Source: Saxidomus purpurata (Eukaryota > Mollusca > Bivalvia > Venerida > Veneridae). From it: a stretch of DNA of 64,000 nt. Below the pieces are notes generated by a model that ran no database searches, was not told the origin of the DNA, and saw only the letters and a list, made by a program, of their open reading frames with translations. Where the stretch lies: positions 30,540,424 to 30,604,423 of the forward strand of contig JAFMSR010000008.1 of the NCBI GenBank assembly GCA_022818135.1, given 5' to 3'. The position numbers and the translations under genes are program-made. Of this stretch, positions 1 through 21,606 are shown piece by piece. Every line of letters begins with the position of its first letter. The stretch's first letter is position 1.

Positions 1-23
1 TAAAGTAGTTACTTCCCTTTCAG

Positions 24-9261
<9,238 letters not shown>

Positions 9262-9407
9262 TGCAATTTCTTCGACGAAACATTTTAATACTAAGTTGTT
9301 TCAAGAACAATATTAATTATGTTATAGTGTTCTTTGTGCAACATATGCAGATGATTGATGCAGTAACAAAATGTACATGTATACGTTTTCGCGACGGAAT
9401 ATTGAAA

Positions 9408-9413
9408 AATAAA
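9408..9413 (+). promoter_or_regulatory. Candidate polyadenylation signal of the PTP gene
   Basis: AATAAA lies 147 bases after the stop codon and is the first canonical hexamer downstream. In DNA this AT-rich the motif alone is weak evidence; transcript ends would decide. Confidence 0.35.
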
Positions 9414-9756
9414 GGCCATTAAATGAACACTATCAATTCGTTTTTGACCTATTGTGTTATAGTCCAGAGCGCGTGACATGTCAAAGTAAGTGTACGATTT
9501 TATAGCAAAATGATTAAACTCTTTGTTGGATATGTACTTTTGATCATTATTGTAATTATTACATGAATCATCTGAAACTATACATAATTATACAAAATTA
9601 CTCATAACAGATTGTGATTTTATGATGAGACTGGCTTTAAATGTTTATATATGACGATAGAAGGAGTTACTTAATGTATATATTAACTTTACTAATATAT
9701 AAAAACTGAATTAAACTAATCAAAAGTTGTAGTTAATGCTACCATGCTTCATGCAT

Positions 9757-9900
9757 CACCGAGTTGTGGTAAAACGTTGTTGTTTAAAAGACAAGGCTGT
9801 GTGTTCGATTCTTATCATCGAAACTTTACAGAAACAGCAATCGAATGCTGTTTCTATATGCCGCAAAATAGTCAGTCATCTCTCTCTCTCTCGGATCTGT
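9757..9900 (+). repeat. tRNA-like repeat fragment and CT microsatellite
   Basis: Contains a box-B-like GTGTTCGATTC near 9801 preceded by a degenerate box A region, then a short (CT)n tract. A homologous stretch occurs at 48430-48600 as part of a segmental duplication. Read as an old SINE-like remnant. Confidence 0.4.
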
Positions 9901-10836
9901 CCGTCCGTCCGTCTGTCCGCACGTCTGTATGTCCGTCCTTTGAATTTCTGTGTCCGGGCTGTAACCTTGTCATCTATTGAAGGGTTTTAAAATAGTTCGG
10001 CACAATTGTTTAGCACATTAAGTCGACATGTCGCGTGCAAGACCTATGTCACTACAACAAAGGTCAAAGTCACACTTCGAGTTTAAAGGTAATGGCATCA
10101 TGTGTATATACAATGTGTACTGTATATGCACACTTTCGTGTCCGGACTGTTACTTTGTCATGCATTGAAGGATTTTAAAATAGCTGTGGGCAGAAATGCT
10201 CAGCACATCAGGACAGACCCACGTCCCTTCCTATTAAATGGTCAATGTCAAACTTAGAGTTTAAAGGTAACGAAATCGTGTATATATGCACACATTCGTG
10301 TCTGGACTGTAACTGTGTCACGCATTGAAAAATTTAAGAATCACTTGGCACAACTATTCGGCATATCAAGACAATTTGGTTCGTCCAATACCAACGTCCT
10401 TACCTTAAAAGTTAAGGTCACACTTAGAGTTTAAAGGCAATCGAATCATGTTTAAAGTGTCATGGAATCTTGTATACATGTTAACTCTGTCAAGCATGGA
10501 AAGATTTTAAAATTACATGGCACACTTGTTGAGCACATTGAACTGACATGACACATGCACGTCCCGCGTCCTTACCTCGAAGGTCAAGGTCACACGAAGA
10601 GGTCCGACATATTACAATCCTGTATACATGCACATGTTAATGTCCGGACTGTAACTTTCTTATACATTGACGGATTTTAATATGAATAGGACAAATTGTT
10701 CAGCATAATAAAATTATTGAAATAAAGTGTAGGGCACAAGTACTAGGCCCACATCTTGGTGGTTAAGGTCACGGACTATGAGACCCTTCTTTGGGGGCAG
10801 TCGTCACTTACGAGGGACAGCTTTTGTTGTAGATCA
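9897..10836 (+). repeat. Family B tandem-core repeat, about five units (copy B1)
   Basis: A (GTCC)n-type head at 9898-9938 is followed by units of about 160-187 bp, each starting near TGTCCGGACTGTAAC (about 9951, 10138, 10298, 10472, 10642) and containing CAGCACAT and AGAGTTTAAAGGTAA. It ends in TTTGGGGGCAGTCGTCACTT and GGACAGCTTTTGTTG. Other copies of the family lie at 22.95, 23.66, 42.2/46.0, 58.8 and 63.4 kb. The layout (microsatellite head, tandem core, fixed tail) resembles molluscan pearl/Helentron-derived elements; class assignment is inference. Confidence 0.75.
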
Positions 10837-10839
10837 TGA

Positions 10840-12215
10840 TCTACAATATATCTATATACACTATATCACTATACACAAACATTACCTTCACCATCTTAAA
10901 GTTTATTAATTCCTCGCATCCTCCTGCTTGTCTAACAATACAGTACCTTTAATTGTTTAAACTGTATCTGTTTAACGACAATCTTGCAAGCAATAGTTCT
11001 CTGGAAACAAAACAAAGGGAAAAACCATACTAAAGTCGTTGATTCTACTTCTATCCATTTTGAATTCTTTGAAATTTATAAAACAGCAACAACAATGGCA
11101 ATATTAAGTCTCATTTCTGAAGCAGCTTTACGGTTTCGATCAATGTGTGGTACAGCAAACGCAATCTAGTATACCACTCTTATACTCCCAGGTCTGAAAC
11201 AAATAATAGGTATTTACAGTTGTAAACTTTATTCAAGTTTATTGTTACTTATTTGTGAAGCAATTGTGACTTTGTGAGAGGAAAATCTGACAACGGCCTT
11301 CCTCGTACATGTACCTTTACTGGTACTTGTATATAATTATGTTTACTTTGTGTTCCGATGTAATAAAACTATATACTTTCACTTTTTTGTCATTATACGT
11401 CCACCACATAAATGTATGTGTTTATGTATTGGTGAGCACGTGAGAATTGTAAACGTCATATGACGTAATTGAATGTTTCCTAGATTCCAAGACGTCGTGT
11501 CATTGGAACGAAAGTCTGTAAAATTAAGAAAGTAGTCAAAACAAAATACAACTGAATATGTGTGTTTTCACGGATTATCACATTTCCTGCTTTATTCGGT
11601 ATACAGAAGCTTGCAGAATATACATGTAAAATCACAAGCACAGACTGAGAATTTCACATTTATTCTTCCAAAAACTCTATGTCTGAAGTACATGCAATTC
11701 AGTGTGTTTTAAACCTCTTAAATCGAAAGGAGCCATTTTCTAGAAAAAAAATACTTTAAAAAGTTGGCCAAAATTGAAAGTAACTAGGAACAGAAAGTTT
11801 AGCGCCACATGTCAAGTAAGTCAAAATGTTGATTATAAACTGTTCAAGCTAAAGACTAAACCGGACTGACCACAGATCCCACTGGCCTATTTGATTGGCA
11901 CAAAATCGGCAATGGTTTACCAAGAAGCGTCTTCAAAGAAGCGTCGCCTATATTGACCCTGTCCACCCAAGGAATGCCTTCCGAATATTTCACTCAATAT
12001 TTGACAGACGCCGGTAGACAACATGGCATTGTAAAAAGTGACCATATTTCAAGCAGTAAACATGTAGTATTACTGCTCAAAGTGGCCATATTTCAAGCAG
12101 TAAACATGTGCGATTTAATAGAACTGAATTAGGAATTGGGAATTGATTCCTAGAAGCACTTCTGAAGCATTCGGTTTACATGTAGCCTTTTTAGGTCTCA
12201 GAATTAATTCTTTCA
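10840..12215. other. Intergenic, no gene recognised
   Basis: AT-rich DNA without an ORF, splice-bounded exon or tandem array that I can support. A short direct repeat (TATTTCAAGCAGTAAACATGT, two copies with a few changes) occurs near 12046 and 12090. Contents otherwise look unique. Confidence 0.5.
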
Positions 12216-12218
12216 ATT

Positions 12219-12584
12219 CCAGAAGACGGGTGCAATTTGGTAGTTATACTTCTGAAGTGTTCGAATAAGCCTTTTTACATCTCGGCTTTTATTCTTTTAA
12301 TTCCGGATTTCTAACAGAAGAGCTGTAGTCATGTGATCAGAAACTTGACGTCCAGCAGCGTGATCCCCGCTCGTAGACACGAAATTGGGTGCATATTTTT
12401 ATATCATTTTATTGATACATTCTATCACTAGTGTTTTAATCTTTAAAACAGTTTTTTTTTGCCTTTTTGATAATCTCCTTAGTGAAGAGCTAATTTTATT
12501 CCGAAAAAGGAATCTTTCGATTCAGAATCAGTTCTGTCACATGACATTCTAATTCTTAAAGCACCAAATCGCTCCCGTCTTTAT
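12219..12584. mobile_element. Possible MITE with GACGGG..ATTTGG inverted ends
   Basis: GACGGGTGCAATTTGGT near 12222 is mirrored by CACCAAATCGCTCCCGTC near 12563, roughly 18 bp with two mismatches. Inside are further inverted fragments around AATTC and CTTCTGAAG. No convincing target-site duplication, so the boundaries are tentative. Confidence 0.35.
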
Positions 12585-12596
12585 GTAAGTATTAGA

Positions 12597-12813
12597 TTAC
12601 ATCGATAAATTCCGAATAGAACGTCTTAGTTACGGCTTATTGATCGAAACCGAACACAAATAGAGCGTTAAAGGGCGTTATTTACTTTCATTTACTAAAA
12701 TATGTTTCTTCTTCAGCAATAGGTCGAAAAGAAAAAACATTTTGTCTCAGCAAACGTATACAAAACTTTAGAGCGATAGAATTACTTCAGTTTTCTATTG
12801 ACAAAACTTTACA
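12597..12813 (+). repeat. 217-bp direct repeat, copy 1
   Basis: Reads identically to 13188-13404 (offset 591 bases) over 217 bases as far as I can compare by eye. It flanks an orphan exon candidate together with copy 2. Identity implies a recent tandem duplication, a solo terminal-repeat pair of a tiny retroelement, or an assembly artefact. Confidence 0.85.
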
Positions 12814-12825
12814 TTTGTCGGATGA

Positions 12826-12872
12826 CTTACCACGGTACTTCCTGTTGGATGACTTACCTCGGTACTTCCTGT
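12826..12872 (+). repeat. Short tandem duplication before the orphan exon
   Basis: GATGACTTACC(A/T)CGGTACTTCC occurs twice in tandem with a 24-25-bp period, ending just before the acceptor of the exon candidate at 12879. Confidence 0.6.
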
Positions 12873-12878
12873 TTTCAG

Positions 12879-12995
12879 ACAAAGCCGCTGGCTCACACTC
12901 CACAGATCATTGCTCAATTTTCATCACTTAACCTGAATGCACCATCAAATATGTCCGAGTTAGCTGCTTCAATAGAACAGCTTCAGGCAAGAAAA
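12879..12995 (+). CDS. Orphan internal exon candidate (39 codons), unknown gene
   Basis: A good acceptor (CCTGTTTTCAG) and a strong donor (AAA|GTAAGT) bound 117 bases, exactly 39 open codons in phase 0. The peptide is polar and helical in its second half (NMSELAASIEQLQARK). I do not recognise the protein. No partner exons were found nearby, and the exon sits between two identical 217-bp repeats, so it may be a captured or duplicated exon. Coding status rests on splice signals and composition only. Confidence 0.45.
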
Positions 12996-13187
12996 GTAAG
13001 TAAAACCTACATTGTTTTTAATGAATATTTGTTAAGTCTTTAACTTACTCAGTCACACTATAAAATCTTGAATGTTTCTAAACTGCAACAATCAGGTCCA
13101 AGTTTTGTTTAAACTTATTTATTTCACATTGATTCTAGACCAGTTTCTAGCAACATATATTAAGTATGTGCAATGACTACTCCCTAT

Positions 13188-13404
13188 TTACATCGATAAA
13201 TTCCGAATAGAACGTCTTAGTTACGGCTTATTGATCGAAACCGAACACAAATAGAGCGTTAAAGGGCGTTATTTACTTTCATTTACTAAAATATGTTTCT
13301 TCTTCAGCAATAGGTCGAAAAGAAAAAACATTTTGTCTCAGCAAACGTATACAAAACTTTAGAGCGATAGAATTACTTCAGTTTTCTATTGACAAAACTT
13401 TACA
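13188..13404 (+). repeat. 217-bp direct repeat, copy 2
   Basis: Same sequence as 12597-12813. The 374 bases between the copies contain the orphan exon. The repeat does not begin TG or end CA, which argues against a classical LTR pair. Confidence 0.85.
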
Positions 13405-15255
13405 ATGCAACAATTGGTACGGCACCCGCCCTGACAAAACAAAGGCAAGCAAACAATTGATTTACAAGTTGTGTTACATTGCGACTTTCTCAAATTTAAT
13501 ACACATCTCAACTATATACTTTAATGTTTCATACCGTATTATTTACAAGGAATAAACTTGTATAGGTAACTGAGAAGGTAATTCCGTACACAGGCATTTA
13601 GTTTACATGTACCGTTAATTATTTTTCTCATACGTCCATACTCTGGTAACGAGTATATGTCCACTCACTTCGTATACAAAATTCATTCCACGTGTCGCAA
13701 AGATAAGTTATTCCAGGTAGGAGTTTTAATGATATAATACATTATCATCTAGCCTGGCACCGACCACAGTCATATAAAGTTTGGACCCTCCGTCCGTATA
13801 ACCCGCCCCTGAAAATTTAATATTACAACAAAAAGTGATGTAAAAACAGATACAGAAGACGTGGAAAAAATGTCAAATCATTTCCTAACACAAATAAAGC
13901 CATTTAAAACACATTTGACCGACAAACAAGCCTTACATATACAAGTTATGTAACATTATCGGAAAACTCGCCGGGATTCCATAACGTAATGTTTGAATAT
14001 CTTGATAAATGAAAAGAGCCTGGAATATCCACTGGTGCCTTTCAAACAGGCAACATTTATGCTATATCCTTTAAACGTTCATAACGTAATAAACTGTATA
14101 CGCGGGTTAAGACAGGTTTGGCCTTCCATAGAAGCGACAGCTACCGTATGCAACACGTTTTGTCTGTATGAATTTAAAGGCTATCATGTATGCCGACAGC
14201 TCCTGAATGTTGAAAACTCAGACGTCCGAGGCAAATGCTGACACTTTAATACAACTTTGAAATGACCGTGGACACCATTTTACCAGGTTTGAAAATTTTC
14301 GTTTTACCAACGTTCGAGTACGGGCCCCTGTGGGATTGTGTTTTGAGCTCGTGCAAATACATAGCGCATAGACATAAAGCAGACATGTCGTACTCAAACC
14401 CAGGTATATTGACATCTTATGAGAACGCTTAAAATGAACCTCTCATTAGCAAAAAAAAAAAATGTCCATTAGCAGACAGGATAACCCCTGCGCGTGACCT
14501 CTGTAGGTCGGCCAATGGAAATTCTACTTTCAATCTGTTTGCTGACATATACAGCACGCGCAGTAAACCAAAAGTAGCATAACGTGATGTACAGTGTTTA
14601 CAAAAACACATGCGTGTCTGTCGAGTGTGTAACAAAATATGCCGGCTGTGCAAAGGATATAACCATGCAAGTCTCATCCTTAAAGAAACAGAGCATTCCA
14701 TCAAAGCCCATCCAAAAAGTCACCCACGCCAAAGGTTCAAAGTTTTCACGAAGACACAGTTATCTCCCCGTACTTGTTACCTAATACACAATTTGGCGCA
14801 TATATATTGCGTGGAACCAATCATGTCTGATTCACTTTGGGTACCGGATACCGCCTTTTAAAATCTGTGTATATTGTGCAAGAAATTTAAACATAAACAA
14901 GACGCCATACATGTATACCAGCCAGGTCGCCGAGAATATTTCATAAATGGTAGATACATGTACATGTACTAGGCTTGTTAGTCGGTCCGGGATGTTTTTG
15001 AAGTGGCTTAATTTGGTTCAGAACTTGATATCATATTGTTTGATCGTTTTTTCTTGAATTTTTACATGAATTTACGTTTTGAAAATATACATACAAAGGC
15101 GGATAAAAATGGGCGTGAAGGGTCCAATTTCATGTGACTTTGGTAGCATGTAATCAAAACAAACATCTTGCCCACTGGGCTATTTAAGGATGTTTATGGC
15201 GATTGAAGGTTCTATGTTTGTTTGTTAAGATTCAAGAATTCGATTTTAGCTTGAC
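13405..15255. other. Intergenic, no gene recognised
   Basis: Contains several short open frames on both strands (13993-14241 plus, 14429-14704 minus, 14610-14861 plus), none with a recognisable domain, splice context or coding-like composition. I treat them as chance frames. Confidence 0.5.
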
Positions 15256-15261
15256 CAACAG

Positions 15262-15420
15262 GTTAGATAGATAGATTTATTTCGGAAAAGATATTAACAA
15301 ACAGCATCATTCACAAACATAATACAGAATAAAGCAATGAAAATTTATTAAATCATTATATATTATGCACTAGAACACCATGGCGTGCTTTACACAATAA
15401 AGAGCAAGCTTTTATTTTAA
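15262..15420 (-). mobile_element. Possible 3' tail of a minus-strand non-LTR element
   Basis: The minus strand ends AAATAAATCTATCTATCTAAC, a short ATCT tandem tail of the sort that closes CR1/L2-type LINEs. A similar tail ends the LINE near 38205. No reverse-transcriptase coding sequence is left here, so only a 3' UTR remnant is proposed. Confidence 0.35.
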
Positions 15421-16810
15421 TTGTAGTCCTTAACAGTGGTTTCATGGCACAGAGAGGTAATCATTAAAGCATCTTATTAAGACATCACATAATAAAATTG
15501 ATATCACAATATTATAGAATATTGCATTAGAGTATCATAGAGTTAATCACATAGGTACATGAACTAGAAAAAAAACCAGATAGAACAAAGAAATGAGTAA
15601 AACATCTTAATACATGTGAAAACGTTTATTTTATTTCTCAAAAATACAACTCTTGTGAGTATGTCATGGAGACATCTTTTTGTCTCTACTTTTCCTATTC
15701 TCTACCTACTTTCATTTCGTCAAGGAATTTCAGATATCTCAGAAAATTATTGTATGAAAAGAAATGTGAGATTTATCGTCTTCCACGTTCCATTTCTCTT
15801 CTTTCCGTCTTTGATTATTCTGTTTCTCTTCTATCTTTTTGCTATTTAAGTATTTATTTAAAAATTCCTTGCATACATTACATTATACCGGATCTGTATA
15901 CACATATGGGATGCGAAGCGCCTGTGTATGCTTAAAAGACAACGGTGCTTTGTATCGCAGGTGCTTGTTTACTATTTCCGGTCATCTTCTTTCAATTTGA
16001 ATCTTTATTTTATTTTCATAATTAAAATAATGAAAATACTGAGCTCAAATGAGAGTAAGATATTTGAATAAAGTTTTATTGATAAAGTTGAGATTAAAAT
16101 GCAAGTACTTTGTTAGGTAGATACGTAACTACCACCGCGCGTGCACTCTGACGCATTTCCTGTCATCTGTTTATGTTTGTTGATACAACAACAACGATAG
16201 CATTGGAAAGAAACCTTAGACACACTGACCTTTTAATTCTCACATTAATTATAAAACTTGGAATATAGGGAAGATGGGTGTTTAACCAAACTTTGGAAAA
16301 TGTGTTTCATTTTCAGTGAATGACAGAGTCCGTAACCTCTAATTATTTAGAAAACTGACTGTAAAGGTATTATGTATCTAGCTAATTCACAATAGATTCT
16401 TATAGTCGCACTGACGAAGTTTTTAAAACAGGTTGAATAATTAAATAGAATGAGGTAAAGCCAGAATGTTAATATTTGTAACTGAGTTCGTTGTTTTAAT
16501 TGTAACCGATTTTGAAATCTATCACCAAAAAGTACAAAATCCCAAGACATCTACATGGGTGTCTTATGTCATGAAAAGTCTTATGCTTAAATGGATATCT
16601 GTTTAGCCTCTCATTTGAAGAGCACCGAATCTGACCATATGCTAGATCTACTGCCTTTTAAAAAAATAAGTTGAAAGTATAAAACAAAAACAAGCACACC
16701 AGTCACTGGATATATCATACAACACAAGCAAATACAATTTTATATACAAGTACATGTAGGTATAGATCTATGAACATATAATTCTGAGTCTGCAGATAGG
16801 AGTCAGATAA
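15421..16810. other. Intergenic, no gene recognised
   Basis: AT-rich DNA with only chance frames (15616-15935 plus, 16347-16550 minus). No tandem array, hairpin or domain was identified. Confidence 0.5.
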
Positions 16811-16818
16811 CCAAGGAG

Positions 16819-16990
16819 GTCAGGTCAACCCATGCCTGTTATGCTTGATACATACCTGACTATGGATAGACCCGGGTTCAATTCCCGGTCTGACTTTCTT
16901 TGGTGTATAAAGTGCACTGGACTGTAGTTAGCTTTTTTAACATTTCGCCTTCGGATCGGAGGATCCCGGGCTCGATCCCACATCAGTGCC
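16819..16990 (+). repeat. tRNA-derived SINE-like fragment with two T-arm-like motifs
   Basis: 16872-16888 forms a perfect T-arm (CCGGG, TTCAATT loop, CCCGG), and the flanking GTCAGGT and GTCTGAC could pair as an acceptor stem. No D-arm or box A is recognisable, so it is not a functional tRNA. A second box-B-like GGGCTCGATCCC follows near 16969. Confidence 0.4.
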
Positions 16991-17237
16991 CAGGTAGTGA
17001 GAGACACAGGAGACTTAGGATAGACACAGATAATTTCATATTGCTTCTCCATGTGATTTTTTTTCTAAAAAAAATGGGTAGCTGGCCTTCTCAAACGGGA
17101 AATTTTACGCGCGATGTCACCTACAATTGGGAAATATTAAATATTTTCAAAATATCGGAAACAATTTTGGTCGACAAAGATGACAAACAACAATAGTTGC
17201 AATGTAAGTAAAAACTTTAAGAAATGATACATATTTT

Positions 17238-17907
17238 CAGACCTGTTTACCCTATTTAGAGTCTTTCAGTAGTTTGGACAGCTACTCTCAGTAGTTTTGG
17301 GCTGCTGTCAGTAGTTTTCACTTACACAGATATAATAAGCATTAAAACTGCATTACTGAGTCATTTATCACCATTACACTATACTGTATGTGCAGTATTC
17401 AATCTTAACAGAGCAATACATGTAAGTTGAGAAAATTTCATCTGTAAATCATGTTCAGTTTGTACATATTTTACCTATTAGGCCCATTGCCCTTCTATAC
17501 ATGAAAACTAAAGATTCCACCTTGTCACACTGCCCTTGTAGTACATTATGAAATCTAATTCCAACCGTTTCTTTTTCATCATCGGGCAGACGGCGTTTTT
17601 CTGCCATATTGCGTGAACATCCGGGCCTCTGGAACTAATCCTGTTCCCGAGAGGCTTGTTATCTAATGTTTTCTTATCATGCAAGCGTCCGAATGATCAC
17701 GATTACTGTCTAAAAAAAAAAAAAAAAAAAAAAAATATCAAACAGGGAATACCCACAATACCGGCAAGAAACGGAAATACGCTTTAAAAAACGAAAATGA
17801 CCGATTATATATCAGAATCCGTAGTTTTTCAATGTCAATCCGTAGAGCGTATTTTTACTGTAAAAAACGTAGAAAATACGGCGAATCCGTAGTAGTAAAC
17901 AGGTCTG
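17238..17907. mobile_element. MITE, 670 bp, TIR CAGACCTGTTTAC, 6-bp TSD TATTTT
   Basis: The ends CAGACCTGTTTAC and GTAAACAGGTCTG are perfect 13-bp inverted repeats, flanked on both sides by TATTTT (17232-17237 and 17908-17913). The interior holds three spaced CAGTAGTTT motifs near the left end, CCGTAGT motifs near the right, and a run of about 25 A at 17711-17735. There is no ORF. A non-autonomous DNA transposon; the superfamily cannot be told from the ends alone. Confidence 0.75.
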
Positions 17908-18059
17908 TATTTTTCATCCGTGACCTGCTTAAATTCAGGAACACAACAGGGGTGGTGCGTTAGGGAGGGATGTTTAATTACATCTTTACATTATTACACA
18001 AACAACAATTATGAGGGAACAAAACTCTAGCTAATCTGACTATAAAATTTGCCTTGTAA

Positions 18060-18897
18060 CACCGGATACAGCTCCTTTCGAATACAGCTTCCCGGGGAAC
18101 GAATACAGACCCCTTAAAGGGCAACGTGGAGCTGTATTCGAACCAAAGCATATGCAAATTCGAATAAAGCTCCCTATGTTTGATCAAACGGATGATAAAA
18201 CGCCTTATAAAACAGAAGTCTGAGTACGTGGTGATGTGGTTTTTGGCCAAATGAATTTAAGTCTCTACTTTAGGCAGAAGCTTGGCCGTCCCAAAAATCT
18301 TTAAGTCAATGGCCAAATTGTAGCTCGAAAGCTTGGGTCAAAGCCAAATTAAGGAAATACCTTGTTCACACTCCAGAGGCCATATTTCCATCTAATTGTC
18401 ATTAGAATTGATCCGAATGTGTATCTTTGTAATTAATAGGCCAAGTACAAAAGTGGCTTATCTGAGGTCATAAACCAAGTCAGTAGGTCAAGGCATTACA
18501 AAAATTCTCAGAGAAAATCTTAGAATACTTTGCCGATGCTTTTGCGTGTGGCCGTCCAATGTGACAACTTGCTCTGATTCAGCCACAAACCCTTATTCCT
18601 TCCTACAAGGTATTTCCCTGGGTCTGCTGTACCTTCTAAACGGAGCAGATTACTGTTCAAATAAAAAGTCTGAATTACCAATACCAATAATATGATACTT
18701 ATTTGCACGTCTGTGTTGCATCGGGTCACTGGGGCGCTGTATTCGAAAAAAGATACAAGAACCCCAAATACAGCTCCCATTTGATAAGGGGAGCTGTATA
18801 CGGCGAATAATTTCTCATTTTGATTTAATAGAGCTCCTCGTGAACTGTATTTGTTATTGCGCAGGGGAGCTTTATTCGAAAGGAGCTGTATCCGGTG
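18060..18897. mobile_element. MITE, 838 bp, TIR with reiterated GGAGCTGTATTCGAA
   Basis: CACCGGATACAGCTCCTTTC at the left is the exact reverse complement of GAAAGGAGCTGTATCCGGTG at the right; the match continues for about 25 bp. The motif GAGCTGTATTCGAA or its complement recurs at least six more times inside the two subterminal regions. A 132-codon minus-strand frame covers part of the interior but shows no transposase feature. Clear target duplications were not found. Confidence 0.7.
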
Positions 18898-20815
18898 ATA
18901 CATGTACATGGTTTTCATGTTGTATCTTTCAAGCCTGAAAAACTCTTCACATGATTTTGCCAGTCATACCTGTTTGTCGATACAGGGTGGAACACTTTAC
19001 GTGTTTAGCAATTATATTGGTATATTTCATAATTTGAATGCGTTAATTAATCATAAACCTCAACTAACAGCAAGCTATGAATAAATATATAGAAAATGAC
19101 AAAATTGTAAATACAATTATATGTAATTTCACATTATAAAACAACAATAATGAAAGGTTTAATAATATATGAAGACATGTCACATATACACACGAACATC
19201 GGGAACAGTATAGAATTACACTCTAAACAGAGAAATACGAAACATTTAATCTGGGCTTATATTTTCCATTTTTGGAAAATGACAGTATATCAGAGCGATA
19301 AGGATATAATAAAACAATCACTTTATCATCATGATCAACAGCTGCAACACCATAAATAAAACAACAAAAACGACAGAAGAAACTGTTCAGCTCACACTAA
19401 TCGACGCAAGTAGAATGCAAATCATCTCATAGCATTACATACGATAATGTAACCCATTTATTTATTTATTCTTTAAACATAACAAAAAAGATGTTCTTCT
19501 TAACAAATCAAGGCCGCATATCAGCTCCGGCATATGTAATTGTGTTCATAGAATCTGAAAAATATCTAACATTGGTTTTTCGGAGAAACTGTCGTGATTG
19601 ACTTGAAGAAATAGGGCTGTCCCTTAACAAACTGTAACCAAAACTTTTTTTCAGTGGCCTACATTTACAGCTGATGATATGTTTTTTTCGTAGAAACAAA
19701 TATATAATTTAGCAAATACAAATAAGTACATAAAGGATACTGTATTACATTGATATCGCTTGATCTATCTTCCTTGGACAACTTTTCTTAAACGGCATTG
19801 TTAGCCCTGAAGATTCAGTTTCTTTAATTCGAAAAAAGCTACAAAGGTAAAGCCGGAAACAAAGCCAATAGCCTCTCATACATAAAACTGCTCCACACAA
19901 TACTTACAATATCATTTTATCACTATTTGAGCATGGAATTTACGTGTTGTGTAGTGTATAGGACATATTAAAACCTAGAACGTACGAGAAAGAACAATAA
20001 TTTGTGCGCCGAAAACTTCTATTTCTTCTTAAATCTACTTACATGTAGAATAAATTTCACCAATTTTTAAAAATACAATTGGTTAAATTACTATACGGAT
20101 AAAAGACAAACAAACGCACCTGTATTTCGTCGACTTTAACCACTATACTGTTCTAAACATAATGTACACGATTGTACATAAACAACAAGCGTGCCATTCA
20201 TAACGCGTTAAAAGCACAAGTTTCAATACGTATTCCCTCGAAGTAGATTGGGTACTGCACTAGTATTTACGTTTAGTTCAAAATCGAGTTAGAAACAAAC
20301 TGTTTTATTCTTCAGTATGTATATTGAAACTCCTATGACGCATTATGTAGGCCCACAACACGCCATTGACGTATTACACATAATATGTCATGGAGAACCC
20401 ACTGCCTGTAACGCTACCGTCCGAATGGAACCAAAGAAGTACGTAAGAACTGCTTGAATCGTCAAAGGACTTTGAAGTGTTTCCACACAACTTATGTATC
20501 AGCTGATCGCTAATGCAGCTACCTGAAAATACATAAGTATATTTTAGACGAATATTTGCAATATTATGTGCCATTGACAGAAACAGGACTATAACGCAAT
20601 CTGTGTACTTGATCGCAGTTTCCGGTGAAAAAAATTAATTTCTCCAAAATGATATACTAAAACATTGAATGTAAAAGTTATAGCTGCATTCACAACAAAG
20701 TAAAAATGTACACAGCAAATTGAAAAAATATGTTGAAAATGTTGGTGTGTTTAGGTTAACGGCACCGTATGTTTATATTGAAATTTCAAAAGCATTTTTA
20801 CGCTTCAAAATTCTA
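18898..20815. other. Intergenic, no gene recognised
   Basis: AT-rich, with short chance frames only. No exon with convincing splice sites and no repeat shared with the rest of the window was noticed. Confidence 0.5.
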
Positions 20816-20816
20816 A

Positions 20817-21606
20817 TGAGAGGACAAAGATGGCCCTATATCGCTCACATGAGACCTACGTAATATTCAATGTGACTACAATAATTATTCAAGCCTAAAC
20901 TATATATCATAAACACACACATTCTGTTTGACCAAGACAAGACAAACATTCTGCTCAATTTACATGACGATTTGCTATAAAATGTGACTTCTATCAGCAT
21001 GGTTTTGCCTGAAAGTGTCCTGGTGACCATATTAACCCGCATTTGAACTTGAACTAGAAATCATTGAGACAAACATTTTTGACCAATATTCATGATGCTT
21101 AGGTAATAAATGTGGCCTCTAGAGTGTGAATAAGTTTTTTATTTGACCGTGTGACCTAGATTTTAACCCCAACACTATGTTTTTCTACGATTTTATCTCG
21201 TGACCAACTTTCTAACCCAAGACGACCCTTTTTCGAAGTCGATCAAGATTTCATCAAGGCAGTCAATCTGACCAAATTTGAAGATCCAATGAAAAATGCA
21301 GCCTCTATTGCTAAGTGTGGACAGACACACATACGATGGATAATGATTATTCAAATCATGAATGAACCCGCCCGGGGTGTCACTTGATTTTACATAGGCT
21401 TATATAGGCAAAACTTAAAAACTCTTCTTGTCTAGAACCACAAGGCCCATTGCTTTGATATTTGGAATGTAGTATAATGTAGTGGACCTCTACGAAGATT
21501 GTTCAAATCAGGACACCAGGGTCAAAATTGACCCTTTCTGCTATTGTTGAGCTTGTATTATAGACAATGGTAGCCAGGTGAGCAATATAGGGCCATCTTT
21601 ATTCTC
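20817..21606. mobile_element. Family A-related element with inverted AAGATGGCCCTATAT ends
   Basis: The left end reads AAAGATGGCCCTATATCGCTC and the right end is its near-exact reverse complement (GAGCAATATAGGGCCATCTTT). The right third contains one family A monomer (GGCTTATATAGG, CCACAAGGC, TAGTGGACCTCTAC, GGGTCAAAATTGACCC). The left two thirds differ from the core of the other A copies, so this is a composite or sister subfamily. Confidence 0.6.

Noticed and set aside
9897..10836. CRISPR-like array
   Set aside because: Units are 160-187 bp and repeated along their whole length without short repeat/unique spacer structure; this is a eukaryotic tandem-core repeat.
12597..13404. LTR pair of a miniature retrotransposon
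   Set aside because: The repeats lack TG..CA ends, and no primer-binding site, polypurine tract or target duplication was found. Kept only as one of several explanations.
18520..18918. A 132-codon minus-strand frame
   Set aside because: It lies within the MITE at 18060-18897 and runs through its TIR repeats; no transposase motif or coding composition.
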